DNA of 64,000 bases, taken from contig JACYME010000076.1 of NCBI GenBank assembly GCA_015272155.1, positions 1 to 64,000 of the forward strand, read 5' to 3'. Shown here in pieces: positions 24,641-34,577 of this stretch; the stretch's first letter is position 1, and each line of letters begins with the position of its first letter. Both the position numbers and the translations under genes were made by a program. Under the pieces are notes generated by a model. It worked only from the letters and a program-made list of their open reading frames with translations, had not been told where the DNA came from and did not search any database. Source of the stretch: Leptolyngbyaceae cyanobacterium T60_A2020_046 (GTDB lineage Bacteria; Cyanobacteriota; Cyanobacteriia; Phormidesmidales; Phormidesmidaceae).

Positions 24641-25525
24641 TTAAGACCCCGCTAAGTCCTTCAAAACTTCTGCTAGTTGGGACTTCACAGCCTCAGTAAC
24701 AGGGCAGAGCGGAGGGCGCACCGTACCAACAGCCCAGCCTTGCAACTCTAACGCTGCCTTGACCGGAATGGGATTCGTCATCGCAAACAATCCCTTAAAC
24801 AACGGCAGGAGATCAAGATGAATCTGGGTGGCTGTACTCACTTGACCTAACTCAAAGGCCCGAATCATCGCCTGGAGGCGATCGCCTACGAGATGGCTAG
24901 CGACACTGACAACACCTCGGCCACCAATGGCAAGCAAGGGCAGTGTTAGCGAATCGTCTCCAGAATACAACGCAAAGTCAGGAGGGGTCATTGCCCGAAT
25001 ATGACTCGCTTGATCTAAGCTACCACTTGCTTCCTTAATTGCAACGATATTGGGTAATTCCGCTAAGCGAATGACGGTTTCAGCAGCTAAGTTGCAGCCC
25101 GTCCGGCCCGGAATGTTGTATAGCATGATGGGCAACTCAGGGCAGGCCACCGCGATCGCCCGAAAATGCTCATACAGCCCCTCCTGAGGGGGCTTGTTGT
25201 AATAAGGCACCACCTGCAGGGCCCCATCTAACCCCAGGGCGGCAGCTTTTTGGGTCGCTTCAATCGCTTCTTGAGTCGAGTTCGAGCCCGTACCAGCAAT
25301 CACCTTGGCCTTGCCCGACACTGCACCATGCACCACCTGAAAGAGCCGAAACTCCTCTTCCCAGGTCAGCGTTGGCGACTCGCCCGTCGTGCCACAGACG
25401 ACCAATGCATCACTGCCGTGTTCAACAAGATGAACCGCCAGCTTTTCCGCCATCTCATAGCTGACGCTGCCATCGGACGCAAATGGCGTCACCATTGCTG
25501 TCAAGACTCGTCCAAAATCTGTCAC
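24641..25525 (-). CDS. dapA: 4-hydroxy-tetrahydrodipicolinate synthase
   Basis: Condenses pyruvate with aspartate semialdehyde, the first committed step to lysine and diaminopimelate. 294 residues, TIM barrel. Seen: CGTTGES (Thr pair at 46-47), LYNIPGRTG with Tyr136, and the Schiff-base Lys164 in [11 protein letters not shown] 25525 is taken as start since the family begins just before [13 protein letters not shown]; the frame extends 18 codons further without homology, and AAGGG lies upstream. It sits 119 bases after asd, which makes its substrate. Confidence 0.95.
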   Translation of the reverse strand: MTDFGRVLTAMVTPFASDGSVSYEMAEKLAVHLVEHGSDALVVCGTTGESPTLTWEEEFRLFQVVHGAVSGKAKVIAGTGSNSTQEAIEATQKAAALGLDGALQVVPYYNKPPQEGLYEHFRAIAVACPELPIMLYNIPGRTGCNLAAETVIRLAELPNIVAIKEASGSLDQASHIRAMTPPDFALYSGDDSLTLPLLAIGGRGVVSVASHLVGDRLQAMIRAFELGQVSTATQIHLDLLPLFKGLFAMTNPIPVKAALELQGWAVGTVRPPLCPVTEAVKSQLAEVLKDLAGS

Positions 25526-25644
25526 GCACTCAAACCCTTTTTTCAGAGTGTAACAAGCCACAAACCCATCTCTGAACACCCTCGCTTGCCCGCATTAAGT
25601 CTAGTTCGGGCCACGCCAGTTCCCCACTGATCCGTCACCGAATT

Positions 25645-26682
25645 TTATGGAGCGATCGCCGTTGCCGACACCCATTGACGTGCCACCAGCACCTCAGCAA
25701 TTTGCACCGCGTTGAGTGCTGCCCCCTTCCGAATTTGATCCCCACTTAGCCAAAGCTCTAAACCATTGGGGTGGGAAATATCCTGGCGAATACGCCCGAC
25801 TAATACATTATCCTTGCCGCTGGCCTCCACAGGCATGGGGAAATAATTGGCTTGCCAATCCTCCACCAACGTCACCCCCGGAGCTTCCGCCAGAATTTGC
25901 CGGGCCTTTTCCGGAGAAAAGGGCACCGCAAACTCCAGGTTAATGGCCTCAGAGTGTGCCCGCAAAACCGGAACTCGAATACAGGTCGCCGTCAGTCGTA
26001 AATCTGGTGCTGAGAAGATTTTGCGGGTTTCATTCACCATCTTCATCTCTTCTTGGCAGTAGCCATTTTCCCCAAGCGGTGAGTTGTGGGGAAACAGGTT
26101 GAACGCCAAAGGATAGGGGAATGCCTCTGTGGGAGGAGCCTGATCTGCCAAAATGGCCCGGGCCTGCTGCTTGACCTCTTCCATCGCGCGTGCCCCAGCG
26201 CCACTGGCCGATTGATAGGTCGAAACGACGATCCGCTGAACAGGTTGAACCTGGTGCAATGGCCAAACCGCCATCGCCATCAGGATGGTGGTGCAGTTAG
26301 GGTTAGCAATGATACCGCGATGGTGGGCCGCAGCCTCAGGGTTGACCTCTGGCACCACGAGGGGAACATCAGGCACCATACGGAAAGCGCTGGAATTATC
26401 AATCACCACTGCCCCCGCCGCCACGGCCTTGGGAGCCCATTCTTTGGAGACAGAACCGCCCGCTGAGGCCAGCACGATGTCGATATTGTCGAAGGCGCGA
26501 TCGCTGAGGGCTTCAATTTCTAGGGTTTCGCCGTTGAAGGGGACTGTTTTTCCCGCCGACCGAGGCGACGCCAATAGCCTTAAGCTCGCGATCGGAAACC
26601 GGCGCTCTGCTAGCAATTCCAGTAACTCCGTGCCCACCGCACCTGTTGCACCTAGGATGGCGACTCGATACCCGTTCGACAA
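25645..26682 (-). CDS. asd: Aspartate-semialdehyde dehydrogenase
   Basis: NADPH-dependent reduction of aspartyl phosphate to aspartate semialdehyde, the branch to lysine, threonine and methionine. 345 residues. Seen: nucleotide-binding GATGAVG (11-17), SAGGSVS, the catalytic Cys130 in NPNCTT, and RVPVLRAHSE with the active-site His. The start is a TTG (26682): a perfect AGGAGG sits 8 bases before it, whereas the in-frame ATG (26715) lies upstream of that site and would translate through it. Followed by dapA on the same strand. Confidence 0.95.
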   Translation of the reverse strand: MSNGYRVAILGATGAVGTELLELLAERRFPIASLRLLASPRSAGKTVPFNGETLEIEALSDRAFDNIDIVLASAGGSVSKEWAPKAVAAGAVVIDNSSAFRMVPDVPLVVPEVNPEAAAHHRGIIANPNCTTILMAMAVWPLHQVQPVQRIVVSTYQSASGAGARAMEEVKQQARAILADQAPPTEAFPYPLAFNLFPHNSPLGENGYCQEEMKMVNETRKIFSAPDLRLTATCIRVPVLRAHSEAINLEFAVPFSPEKARQILAEAPGVTLVEDWQANYFPMPVEASGKDNVLVGRIRQDISHPNGLELWLSGDQIRKGAALNAVQIAEVLVARQWVSATAIAP

Positions 26683-27264
26683 AATCGTTTCCTCCTGCGT
26701 GTTGCTGAATCCCAAACGCCTAAATAACGCCTTATTCTTGTTTGCTGCATCCTAAAAACGCATCAAACCAGACGTCACAGCGAGATCACGTCTCCTGAAA
26801 TGCCGATATCAACCGCAAGTTTGGGATGCAGCGCGGCCTTTGTGCGGGATTCACGTTTAGGCAACCTTACCAAAGCGAACAGGTGCTGAGTCTAGCAGCC
26901 CGACACATCAATCATGAGGTCACAGGATGCGTGTGGCAATGCTGCGATCGCTCCAGTCACCTTCCCTCATCCTACTGCATTGCGATGTTTTCACCGCCCG
27001 ACCTAATATTCCGGCAAAACATGCCCTCACAGGGTGAGTTCGTCCCACGTTCAACCTAAGCGATCGCCGATTCAAGTGCCCTCATCCTCCAGCGAATTCA
27101 TGGAAAGAGGCAACGTGTGCCTCGAAGAATGCAGTATGATAGCTAACTGCGTGAATTTTAGCCGTCAGCGATCGCCCCGAATCCTGCCATCGGAAGCAGA
27201 AGGGTGTTGAACGTTGAAGTCCAAGCGTATCGTTCATCTATAGCTACACCGTTAGGAATTCTTC
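26683..27264. other. Divergent promoter region asd / tig
   Basis: Holds the ribosome site of asd (AGGAGG, 26691-26696 on the minus strand) and outward promoters for asd and tig. A TATGAT at 27135-27140 could be the -10 of tig, but no matching -35 is present at the right distance. Short open frames here have no recognisable product. Confidence 0.4.
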
Positions 27265-28713
27265 ATGAAAGTCACTCAGGAAAAGCTGCCCGACAGTCAG
27301 GTGGGCTTGCAGATTGAAATCCCTGCTGAGATGTCCAAGCAAACCTACGAGCAGGTCCTGCAGCAACTCATGCGGACAGCCAATATTCCTGGGTTCCGCA
27401 AGGGTAAGGTTCCTCGGCAAATCTTTTTGCAGCGAGTCGGGTCTGCACAGGTCAAGGCTGCGGCCCTTGAAGAATTGGTGCAAAAAGCGGTAGATGCAGC
27501 CATTGAGCAGGAGTCGATCGAGGCGATCGGAAACTACCAACTCAAGACTGCCTTTGAAAATCTAATTCAGGACTTCATACCTGGCGAACCGCTGACCATC
27601 GAGGCTTCGGTGGATGTGCCGCCTCGGGTCACCCTAAAGGCGTATACCGGGCTAACCACCCAGGCCGAAGATGTTGAGTATGACACCGCGATCGTCGATG
27701 AAACCCTCGAACGATATCAGCTCAACCTTGCAACCCTAGTGCCGGTTGAAGATCGACCTGTGCAGATGGATGACGTTGCCGTCATCGACTTTGTCGGCAA
27801 AACGCAGGATGAAGACGGCAACCTAGAAGCCTTTGAGGGCGGCTCGGCTGAAGACTTTCAACTCGACATCAAGCCCGGTGGTTTTATTGAAGGCTTTGTC
27901 GAGGGCATCGTTGGTATGACCCTGGGTGAAACCAAGGAAGTTTCAGTCACCTTCCCTGACACCTATGCCCAGGAATCTTTGGCGGGTAAGCCTGCCATCT
28001 TCACAATTACGGTGAAAGAGATCAAGGAAAAAGAGTTGCCAGATTTAGATGACGACTTTGCCCAAGAGGTCAGTGAATTTGAGACCCTAGAAGCGCTGCG
28101 GGCATCCCTGGAAGAGCGCTTTCGGAAAGAAGCAGAAAGCCAGAAGAAGGATAACCAACGGGAAGCGATTCTTTCAGTGCTAGTCGAGCAACTGGATGCT
28201 GAAATTCCAGAAACGCTGGTGCGACGTGAGATGAACTATCTGGTTTCTCAAACGGCTATCCAACTCAGCCAGCAAGGGCTAGATGTGAATAAGCTTCTGA
28301 CGCCGGACATCATTGAGAATATGAGGGAGCGGGCTCGTCCTGAAGCGATCGCTCGTCTTCAACGCACGCTAGCACTGGGTGAAGTGGCGAAACAGGAGTC
28401 CATTACCGTTGCGGATGAAGATATCCAAGCTCGTATGGACGAAATGCTTTCAGAGGTTTCTGACCCTAACGCGATTGACCTCGATCGCCTGCGCGAAGTT
28501 GTACAAGAGGATCTTTTGCAAGATAAGGTTTTAACTTGGCTGGCAGAACACAACACCATTGAGTGGGTGCCAGAGGGTAGCTTGTCTGACGATGAGGACG
28601 AGGGCGACGAGGATGACGTCTCTGCTGGGGACGCGATCGTTGATGTTGAGGCTGCGGTGAACGAAGTATCGGACGAAGTATCGAATGATGAATCCGAAGC
28701 GACTGAAGCCTGA
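27265..28713 (+). CDS. tig: Trigger factor
   Basis: Ribosome-associated chaperone that receives nascent chains at the exit tunnel. 482 residues. The N-terminal ribosome-binding domain carries GFRKGKVPR at about residues 44-52, the signature that contacts L23. The FKBP-type prolyl isomerase domain follows (VAVIDFVGKT...GGFIEGFVEGIVG), then the helical C-terminal chaperone arms. The tail of about 50 residues is highly acidic (DDEDEGDEDD), a feature of cyanobacterial members. First of a tig-clpP-clpX cluster, a common bacterial order. Confidence 0.96.
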   Translation: MKVTQEKLPDSQVGLQIEIPAEMSKQTYEQVLQQLMRTANIPGFRKGKVPRQIFLQRVGSAQVKAAALEELVQKAVDAAIEQESIEAIGNYQLKTAFENLIQDFIPGEPLTIEASVDVPPRVTLKAYTGLTTQAEDVEYDTAIVDETLERYQLNLATLVPVEDRPVQMDDVAVIDFVGKTQDEDGNLEAFEGGSAEDFQLDIKPGGFIEGFVEGIVGMTLGETKEVSVTFPDTYAQESLAGKPAIFTITVKEIKEKELPDLDDDFAQEVSEFETLEALRASLEERFRKEAESQKKDNQREAILSVLVEQLDAEIPETLVRREMNYLVSQTAIQLSQQGLDVNKLLTPDIIENMRERARPEAIARLQRTLALGEVAKQESITVADEDIQARMDEMLSEVSDPNAIDLDRLREVVQEDLLQDKVLTWLAEHNTIEWVPEGSLSDDEDEGDEDDVSAGDAIVDVEAAVNEVSDEVSNDESEATEA

Positions 28714-29114
28714 GCGACCCCGCGATCGCACCTGATACGCTTGGCCTAATACCCCATCCCTAACCTGGCGTCAGATCCCAAGCTCAGATTAAGGGTGCTG
28801 GCGGGATTTGGGTGCGATCGCGAATGCTGCCCACCCTGCAACCTCACAAAGAAAGCGAAGATTTTTATCCTTCAGGGCATCCGATGCTTGGGCGCAAGCC
28901 CGTGGGGCATAATAGGGAGGCAAGATGCCCTGTGCAGAGCGATCGCCCTGCGTTAGTATGAGCAGGAGTTTGCCGCTTCAGCTCGGAAACTTCTCCCCAA
29001 TCCTTGCTCGCGAGCAGCACTGCCAGTGCTACCGTTGTAGCAACGCTAAAAACCCTGAATATCAAGAACTGCATGGTCTTTCTATCGTCAAATCGTCCCC
29101 ATCCCATAGCCGCC
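28714..29114. other. Intergenic between tig and clpP
   Basis: No gene recognised. It contains several short GC-rich inverted repeats and a CATAAT that is badly spaced for a promoter. The clpP frame is open upstream of ATG 29115, but that extension has no homology. Confidence 0.4.
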
Positions 29115-29756
29115 ATGAACGCCTCATCAAACTCACTACAAAATGTAGTGCCTATGGTCGTCGAACAATCGGGACGAGGAGAGCGCGCCTTCGATATTTA
29201 TTCGCGACTCCTACGGGAGCGAATTGTTTTTCTGGGCACCCCGGTTGATGCCACAGTTGCTGATTCCATTGTTGCTCAATTGTTGTTTTTGGATGCTGAG
29301 GATCCTGAAAAGGATGTTCAGCTTTACATCAATTCCCCCGGGGGATCTGTGACAGCAGGCATGGCCATTTACGACACCATGCAGCAGATTCGGCCCGATG
29401 TGGTAACCATTTGTTTCGGGCTGGCTGCCAGCATGGGAGCCTTTTTGCTGTGCGGGGGCGCACCGGGCAAGCGTCTGTCATTGCCCAGTTCTCGTATCAT
29501 GATTCACCAACCTTTGGGCGGTGCCCAGGGTCAGGCGGTGGATATTGAGATCCAAGCGCGCGAAATTCTCTATCATAAGCAGCGGTTGAATGAGCTCATT
29601 GCTCACCATACCCATCAGCCGTTGGATCGCATTGAAGCCGACACCGAGCGCGACTTCTACATGTCTGCCGAAGAGGCAAAAGCCTACGGATTAATTGACC
29701 AAGTGATTGAGCGACACACCCTGTCGAGCAATGGTTCGGTTGCTGCCCTGAAATAA
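29115..29756 (+). CDS. clpP: ATP-dependent Clp protease proteolytic subunit
   Basis: Serine protease of the Clp complex, 213 residues. Catalytic triad Ser106 (GLAASMGAF), His131 (IMIHQPLGG) and Asp180 (ERDFYMS), at the same spacing as E. coli ClpP (97/122/171). ATG 29115 gives a normal length with a short propeptide; Met14 (MVVEQ) is an alternative. Directly followed by clpX with 9 bases between stop and ATG, so the two are co-expressed. Cyanobacteria carry several clpP paralogues; the one paired with clpX is usually called clpP2, a detail I cannot confirm here. Confidence 0.96.
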   Translation: MNASSNSLQNVVPMVVEQSGRGERAFDIYSRLLRERIVFLGTPVDATVADSIVAQLLFLDAEDPEKDVQLYINSPGGSVTAGMAIYDTMQQIRPDVVTICFGLAASMGAFLLCGGAPGKRLSLPSSRIMIHQPLGGAQGQAVDIEIQAREILYHKQRLNELIAHHTHQPLDRIEADTERDFYMSAEEAKAYGLIDQVIERHTLSSNGSVAALK

Positions 29757-29765
29757 GTGGATGCT

Positions 29766-31103
29766 ATGTCTAAGTACGACTCCCATCTCAAATGCTCCTT
29801 CTGTGGCAAATCACAGGAACAGGTTCGCAAGCTCATTGCGGGGCCGGGGGTCTATATCTGCGATGAGTGTGTGGATCTCTGCAACGAAATTCTAGATGAG
29901 GAGTTGTTTGACTCTAGCACTGCGGTTTCTCAGCCCGTTCCCCGTCGCGAACAGCCGCCTGAGCGTCGCCGCACCCCAGCCCCGATTTCCTTGAGCCAGA
30001 TTCCTAAGCCCCGAGAGATTAAAAAGTATTTGGATGAGCACGTCATTGGTCAGGATGAGGCCAAGAAGGTGCTGTCAGTCGCGGTGTATAACCACTACAA
30101 GCGTCTGAGCTATCTGCAAAGCAAGGCCAATAATCCCCTAGAGGATGCCATTGAACTTCAGAAAGCCAACATTCTTCTCATTGGGCCGACGGGTTGCGGC
30201 AAAACGCTCCTAGCCCAGACCCTAGCTCGTATCCTAAATGTCCCCTTTGCAGTAGCAGACGCCACAACGCTGACCGAAGCAGGGTATGTGGGTGAAGACG
30301 TTGAGAATATTTTGCTGAGACTTTTGCAGGTTGCAGATTTGGATGTGGAAGAGGCCCAGCGTGGCATCATCTACATTGATGAAATTGACAAGATTGCTCG
30401 CAAAAGTGAGAATCCCTCGATTACCCGAGATGTCTCTGGGGAAGGCGTTCAGCAGGCATTGCTTAAAATGTTGGAGGGCACTGTCGCCAATGTGCCGCCC
30501 CAAGGGGGACGTAAGCATCCCTATCAGGACTGCATTCAGATCGATACCAGCAACATCCTGTTTATCTGTGGTGGTGCGTTTGTTGGGCTAGAGAAAATTG
30601 TTGAGCAGCGCACGGGCAAAAAATCCATTGGTTTTGTGCAGCCGGGTGATAATCAGGCGTCTCGGGATCAGCGAACGGCAGATATTTTGCAACAGCTTGA
30701 GCCTCAGGATTTGGTGAAGTACGGCATGATTCCTGAGTTTATCGGGCGCATCCCTGCCATTTCTGTGGTGGATCCGCTGGATGAGGAAGCACTTGTGGCA
30801 ATTCTGACGGAGCCTAAGAATGCTTTGATCAAGCAGTTCCAAAAGCTGATGCGTATGGATAATGTGCAGCTTGAGTTTAAGCAGGAAGCCATTCGCGCGA
30901 TCGCCCGGGAAGCCTATCGTCGCAAGACCGGTGCACGGGCGCTGCGAGGCATTGTGGAAGAGCTCATGCTGGATGTGATGTATGAGTTGCCCTCTCGCAA
31001 GGACGTGAAGCGATGCATGGTTACCCGAGAAATGGTTGAGCAGCGTTCGACAGCAGAGCTGCTCGTGCATCCGTCCTCGCTGCCGAAACCTGAGTCGGCT
31101 TAG
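29766..31103 (+). CDS. clpX: ATP-dependent Clp protease ATPase subunit ClpX
   Basis: Hexameric AAA+ unfoldase that feeds substrates to ClpP. 445 residues. N-terminal zinc-binding domain with C10, C13, C32, C35; Walker A GPTGCGKT (140-147); pore loop GYVG (173-176); Walker B IIYIDEID (201-208); sensor and arginine residues in the C-terminal part; IGF-like loop present near residues 275-285 (KKSIGF). ATG 29766 is preferred to the GTG directly after the clpP stop. Confidence 0.96.
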   Translation: MSKYDSHLKCSFCGKSQEQVRKLIAGPGVYICDECVDLCNEILDEELFDSSTAVSQPVPRREQPPERRRTPAPISLSQIPKPREIKKYLDEHVIGQDEAKKVLSVAVYNHYKRLSYLQSKANNPLEDAIELQKANILLIGPTGCGKTLLAQTLARILNVPFAVADATTLTEAGYVGEDVENILLRLLQVADLDVEEAQRGIIYIDEIDKIARKSENPSITRDVSGEGVQQALLKMLEGTVANVPPQGGRKHPYQDCIQIDTSNILFICGGAFVGLEKIVEQRTGKKSIGFVQPGDNQASRDQRTADILQQLEPQDLVKYGMIPEFIGRIPAISVVDPLDEEALVAILTEPKNALIKQFQKLMRMDNVQLEFKQEAIRAIAREAYRRKTGARALRGIVEELMLDVMYELPSRKDVKRCMVTREMVEQRSTAELLVHPSSLPKPESA

Positions 31104-31106
31104 GGT

Positions 31107-31970
31107 ATGCCTCAGGTTCGAGCCGGAAGCGTTGATCATTACTACGAGTGGATCATCGACGGCCACGATAACCCTGGTGTGGAAAAGCCGGTACTCGTCT
31201 TTGTGCATGGCTGGGCTGGGTCGTCCCGTTATTGGCGGAGTACTGCCCAAGCCCTCAAGGAACGATTTGACTGTTTGCTCTATGACATGCGGGGCTTTGG
31301 CCGATCGCAACTGACCGTCCGCGATCGCGCGATGATCCTGTCTCGGGGCTATCAGTTATCGACCTTTGCCGACGACCTTGCGGAGCTTTTAGACGCATTG
31401 GGGTTATCCCAGCGCGTTTATCTGAATGCTCACTCAATGGGGGCTTCAGTTGCGGTCTTTTTCCTAAACCGTTATCGCGATCGCGTTGAGCGAGCCATTC
31501 TCACCTGCAACGGCATTTTTGAGTACGACCAAGCGGCATTCGAGGCATTCTACCGCTTTGGACGATATGTGGTCATGTTTCGTCCACAATGGCTGGTTCA
31601 GATTCCCCTTGCGCCGCGCGTATTTATGTCTCGCTTTCTGCATCAGCCCATCCCGGCAGCAGAACGTCGCTCCTTTTTACAGGATTTTCTAGACGCAGAC
31701 TTTGACATTGCGCTAGGAACCATTTTCACCTCGGTCAGTAAAGAAGCGACGGAAGTCATGCCGATGGAGTTTCAGCAGCTTGCTATGCCGACACTGCTCG
31801 TTTCCGGTGAATTTGACAAAATTACGCCTGCAAACTTGGGCGAGAAAGCCGCAGCCCTAAATCCCCTCATTCAGTACTGTGTCATTGCTAGAACAGGACA
31901 CTTCCCGATGCTGGAGGATTCTGAAACGTACTTACAGGCTGTCACCTCTTTTCTGTCCCAGTCACCTTAG
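31107..31970 (+). CDS. Alpha/beta hydrolase
   Basis: A 287-residue alpha/beta-hydrolase-fold protein. Oxyanion motif VHGWAGSS at 33-40, nucleophile Ser110 in NAHSMGAS, acid Asp237 (GEFDKIT) and His265 (TGHFPML): a complete catalytic triad. Substrate cannot be read from sequence. It starts 3 bases after the clpX stop and so is very likely in the clpPX transcript, an unusual neighbour for it. Confidence 0.85.
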   Translation: MPQVRAGSVDHYYEWIIDGHDNPGVEKPVLVFVHGWAGSSRYWRSTAQALKERFDCLLYDMRGFGRSQLTVRDRAMILSRGYQLSTFADDLAELLDALGLSQRVYLNAHSMGASVAVFFLNRYRDRVERAILTCNGIFEYDQAAFEAFYRFGRYVVMFRPQWLVQIPLAPRVFMSRFLHQPIPAAERRSFLQDFLDADFDIALGTIFTSVSKEATEVMPMEFQQLAMPTLLVSGEFDKITPANLGEKAAALNPLIQYCVIARTGHFPMLEDSETYLQAVTSFLSQSP

Positions 31971-32028
31971 GGATTGTGACGGTGGATCTGAAGAATGGAG
32001 CGCGATTGGACGCTCCATAGTCGGTGGG

Positions 32029-33018
32029 TCAACTTTCAAGCCCGAGTTCTCGCTTGAGCAGGCTGATAGATTTGTCACCAATATAGTTGTCGCAGACGAC
32101 GATCTGCGGTGGACGGATGAGGTCATCCCGCGCTGCTGCGATCGCCTGCTTGACAGAGGGCATACTGGCTTGATCAAACACCACGATGGTGTGCGCGCTA
32201 TGAACAAGGGCATTGAGCTTGTAAGCATCCTCGGTCTGGGCAGTCATCACCAGCACTTCGTCCCCTCGGAGGCTGTAGGCAATCACCTCAGCCGCTCGCA
32301 AAATCCCCGAACTGAGGCTGACCATTCCCAAACATGTTTCGCGGGGAAGCTGCTTTAGCAACTCCAATTCACGACCATAGTCGTAGATGTCGATGGGGAT
32401 CACCCGCACCGACTTGGGGGCCGCCACCGCTTCTGCCTCTGTGAGGAAGTAGCGACTAGTGACGACCGTCCCCGATCGCGTTTGGGAGAGTACGCCGTCT
32501 AGTTCTTCTAAGGGAATTAATTGAACCGGAATGTGCAGCGCGGACTCTAGTTCGCGCACCATGAGTTCTCCGGCCCCGAGATCCTGCTTGGGGACTGTGA
32601 CCAAAACCTGGGCACTGCATCGCAGCCGCCAGTCAATTTCTGCTAAGAAGAGCTCTCGGGCTTGGTTGAGAGAGCATCCCTGGCGCAGCAGTTCATCTAA
32701 GCTATCTTCGACCACATCGCGCGCCTTGGGGAATTGATCCCACAGCCCTAGGCGGGGTCGGGCACTTTCGACAGTGGACTGAGCCCGTACGTAGATGCCC
32801 GAACCGGGGTGGGCTTCAACAACCCCAGCATCCTCAAGCTGGCGATAAACCTTGCTGATGGTGTTGCGATGGAGCCCAGTCTGCATGGCAAGTTGCCGGG
32901 TGCTCGGCAGACGATATCCGGGTGGAAACTGCCGCGAGGCGATCGCAAACCAAAGCTGGTCATATAGCTGGGTAGAGGCAGGAATTTCGCTGTCAGGCTG
33001 AATGTGAAACTTGATCAC
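32029..33018 (-). CDS. GntR family transcriptional regulator
   Basis: A 329-residue regulator. Residues 10-75 form the GntR winged helix (LPSTRQLAMQTGLHRNTISKVYRQLE, then GSGIYV). The remaining 250 residues are not an aminotransferase (MocR) domain and not a plain FCD or UTRA domain that I recognise. They are conserved-looking and include a periplasmic-binding-like pattern (VIVVFDQAS, VCDNYIGD). GTG 33018 is chosen because GGAGAG sits just upstream and the family N-terminus (KFHIQPDSEIP) begins there. Convergent with the alpha/beta hydrolase gene. Target genes unknown. Confidence 0.82.
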   Translation of the reverse strand: MIKFHIQPDSEIPASTQLYDQLWFAIASRQFPPGYRLPSTRQLAMQTGLHRNTISKVYRQLEDAGVVEAHPGSGIYVRAQSTVESARPRLGLWDQFPKARDVVEDSLDELLRQGCSLNQARELFLAEIDWRLRCSAQVLVTVPKQDLGAGELMVRELESALHIPVQLIPLEELDGVLSQTRSGTVVTSRYFLTEAEAVAAPKSVRVIPIDIYDYGRELELLKQLPRETCLGMVSLSSGILRAAEVIAYSLRGDEVLVMTAQTEDAYKLNALVHSAHTIVVFDQASMPSVKQAIAAARDDLIRPPQIVVCDNYIGDKSISLLKRELGLES

Positions 33019-33368
33019 AACCGACTCTCCAATACAACGCTGCCAGGCCAAGCCTGACCTCATCTTGCCTGGCTGCCATGCTCCCCAGGGTACCGCTGAT
33101 GGTTGAAACGGTGTAGGTCAGCAGCAAACCTTTGAAGTTTAGCAATCCTGACGATGGGCGAGTCTAAAATTTCCCGAGCCTGCGGCAATATTGCGAAACC
33201 TTTACGGCTTGCGGGGGAGTAGCGGTTTCGCGCACCCTGGCCTATCCCTCAACTGCGCGACTTTTTGCGAGCATCTGCGTTGGGCTGTGCCACGGAGGAC
33301 GTCATGCCCAACGGCTGTTCTAGCGCCGTTATCCCGACGGCGAATTCTGGCATCAAGTGGCTCGTTTC
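33019..33368. other. Intergenic
   Basis: Lies between two minus-strand genes and should hold the GntR gene's promoter. No open frame of note and no clear operator pair seen. Confidence 0.4.
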
Positions 33369-33752
33369 TTAATCGTCTAACCACTCCACTTCAGTGGGGG
33401 TGTCCAGCGATCGCAAGGGCAAAATCACGTCCAGGGAATCTTGAGGACAGGGCACAATATGGTACCCCAATAGCCGCGATCGCAACGCAGGACTGAGACT
33501 AACGACAGCGCCTTCGACCGCAGCCTTTACAGCCCCCGTTGCCCCGCGAATGACAATAGTCACGCGCCCCCCGGCAATTGTTTCCATGCGCACGATCTGC
33601 ACATCAGCCGATTTTCCCATTGCGTCAGCCACTGCCAACGCCCCAGGCATTCCCAATGTTTCGATAACCCCGAGTGCGATCGCCATTCCCTTGCAGCCAA
33701 CTCTCAAAGCAGCGATGATGGCTGCGGTTGGGCAAGCATTCATGCCACGCAT
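33369..33752 (-). CDS. BMC-domain shell protein (CcmK-like)
   Basis: About 127 residues with one bacterial-microcompartment domain: LGVIETLGMPGALAVADAM, then GGRVTIVIRG and AVKAAVEGAV, ending HIVPCPQDSLDVILP like the CcmK C-terminus. Such proteins form hexamers that tile the carboxysome shell. It differs from CcmK1/2 in having an N-terminal stretch of about 20 residues and NADPH-like divergent pore-side residues. No ccm or rubisco gene is near, as for satellite ccmK3-ccmK6 genes. Start uncertain (ATG 33752, ATG 33743, or ATG 33687 at MAIALGVIE). Confidence 0.78.
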   Translation of the reverse strand: MRGMNACPTAAIIAALRVGCKGMAIALGVIETLGMPGALAVADAMGKSADVQIVRMETIAGGRVTIVIRGATGAVKAAVEGAVVSLSPALRSRLLGYHIVPCPQDSLDVILPLRSLDTPTEVEWLDD

Positions 33753-33806
33753 AGCCAACTAATCCTATGCTAACGAGCGTTTGCCTCGTCTAGAACCCTA
33801 TCCTTG

Positions 33807-34577
33807 ATGCCCATGACTCCAGATCTGCAAACTGCCACCGTCGAACTGCAAAGCGGCAGCGAGACCATCCTGGCTTACTTGGCCCGCCCCGCTGTAGACG
33901 AGCCGCGCCCCATTGTTGTTGTGCTGCAAGAGGTATTTGGGGTCAACGCTCACATCCGTGAAGTCAGCGATCGAATTGCTCAAGCCGGGTACTGGGCAAT
34001 TGCCCCACACCTCTACCACCGCCAGGTGCAGAACTTTGAGGTGGGCTACACCGAAAATGACCTCGCCCTTGGACGCCAATATAAACAGGGCACCACAGCA
34101 ACAGAACTGCTCTGCGATATCCAGGGCGCGATCGCCTACGCACGCCACTGTGGAGCCTCCGCCCAGCCCGCAGGCTGCATTGGCTTTTGCTTTGGTGGTC
34201 ATGTGGCATATCTCGCAGCCACCTTGCCTGATATTCAGGCCACAGCCTCATTCTATGGGGCCGGCATTGTCACAACGACCCCCGGCGGCGGTGAACCCAC
34301 GATTACCCAAACACCCCACATTCACGGCACCCTCTACGGCTTTTTTGGCACTGCGGATCCGTTAATTCCCTCATCAGACGTGAATGCCATCGAGACTGCG
34401 CTGACACAGCACCATATCTCGCACCAGATTTTTCGATATGAGGGGGCGACCCACGGCTTTTTCTGCGATCGCCGCAACAGCTACGACGCCAACGCCGCTG
34501 ATCACGCTTGGCATCAGGTGATCCAACTCTTTGCAACCCATCTGCCCGTTTCCCCGCTCCCCAATGCCGACCTTTGA
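33807..34577 (+). CDS. Dienelactone hydrolase family protein
   Basis: A 256-residue alpha/beta hydrolase of the dienelactone hydrolase family. Cys128 in GFCFGG is the nucleophile, with Asp184 (GTADPLIP) and His216 (ATHGFFC), and Glu42 in LQEVFG as in the family. Members open cyclic lactones; in cyanobacteria the true substrate is unknown. ATG 33807 or 33813 can be the start. Divergent from the BMC gene with a 54-base gap. Confidence 0.9.
   Translation: MPMTPDLQTATVELQSGSETILAYLARPAVDEPRPIVVVLQEVFGVNAHIREVSDRIAQAGYWAIAPHLYHRQVQNFEVGYTENDLALGRQYKQGTTATELLCDIQGAIAYARHCGASAQPAGCIGFCFGGHVAYLAATLPDIQATASFYGAGIVTTTPGGGEPTITQTPHIHGTLYGFFGTADPLIPSSDVNAIETALTQHHISHQIFRYEGATHGFFCDRRNSYDANAADHAWHQVIQLFATHLPVSPLPNADL

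Noticed and set aside
24641-25645. Lysine riboswitch upstream of dapA
   Set aside because: The 119-base gap after asd is too short and lacks the expected paired elements.
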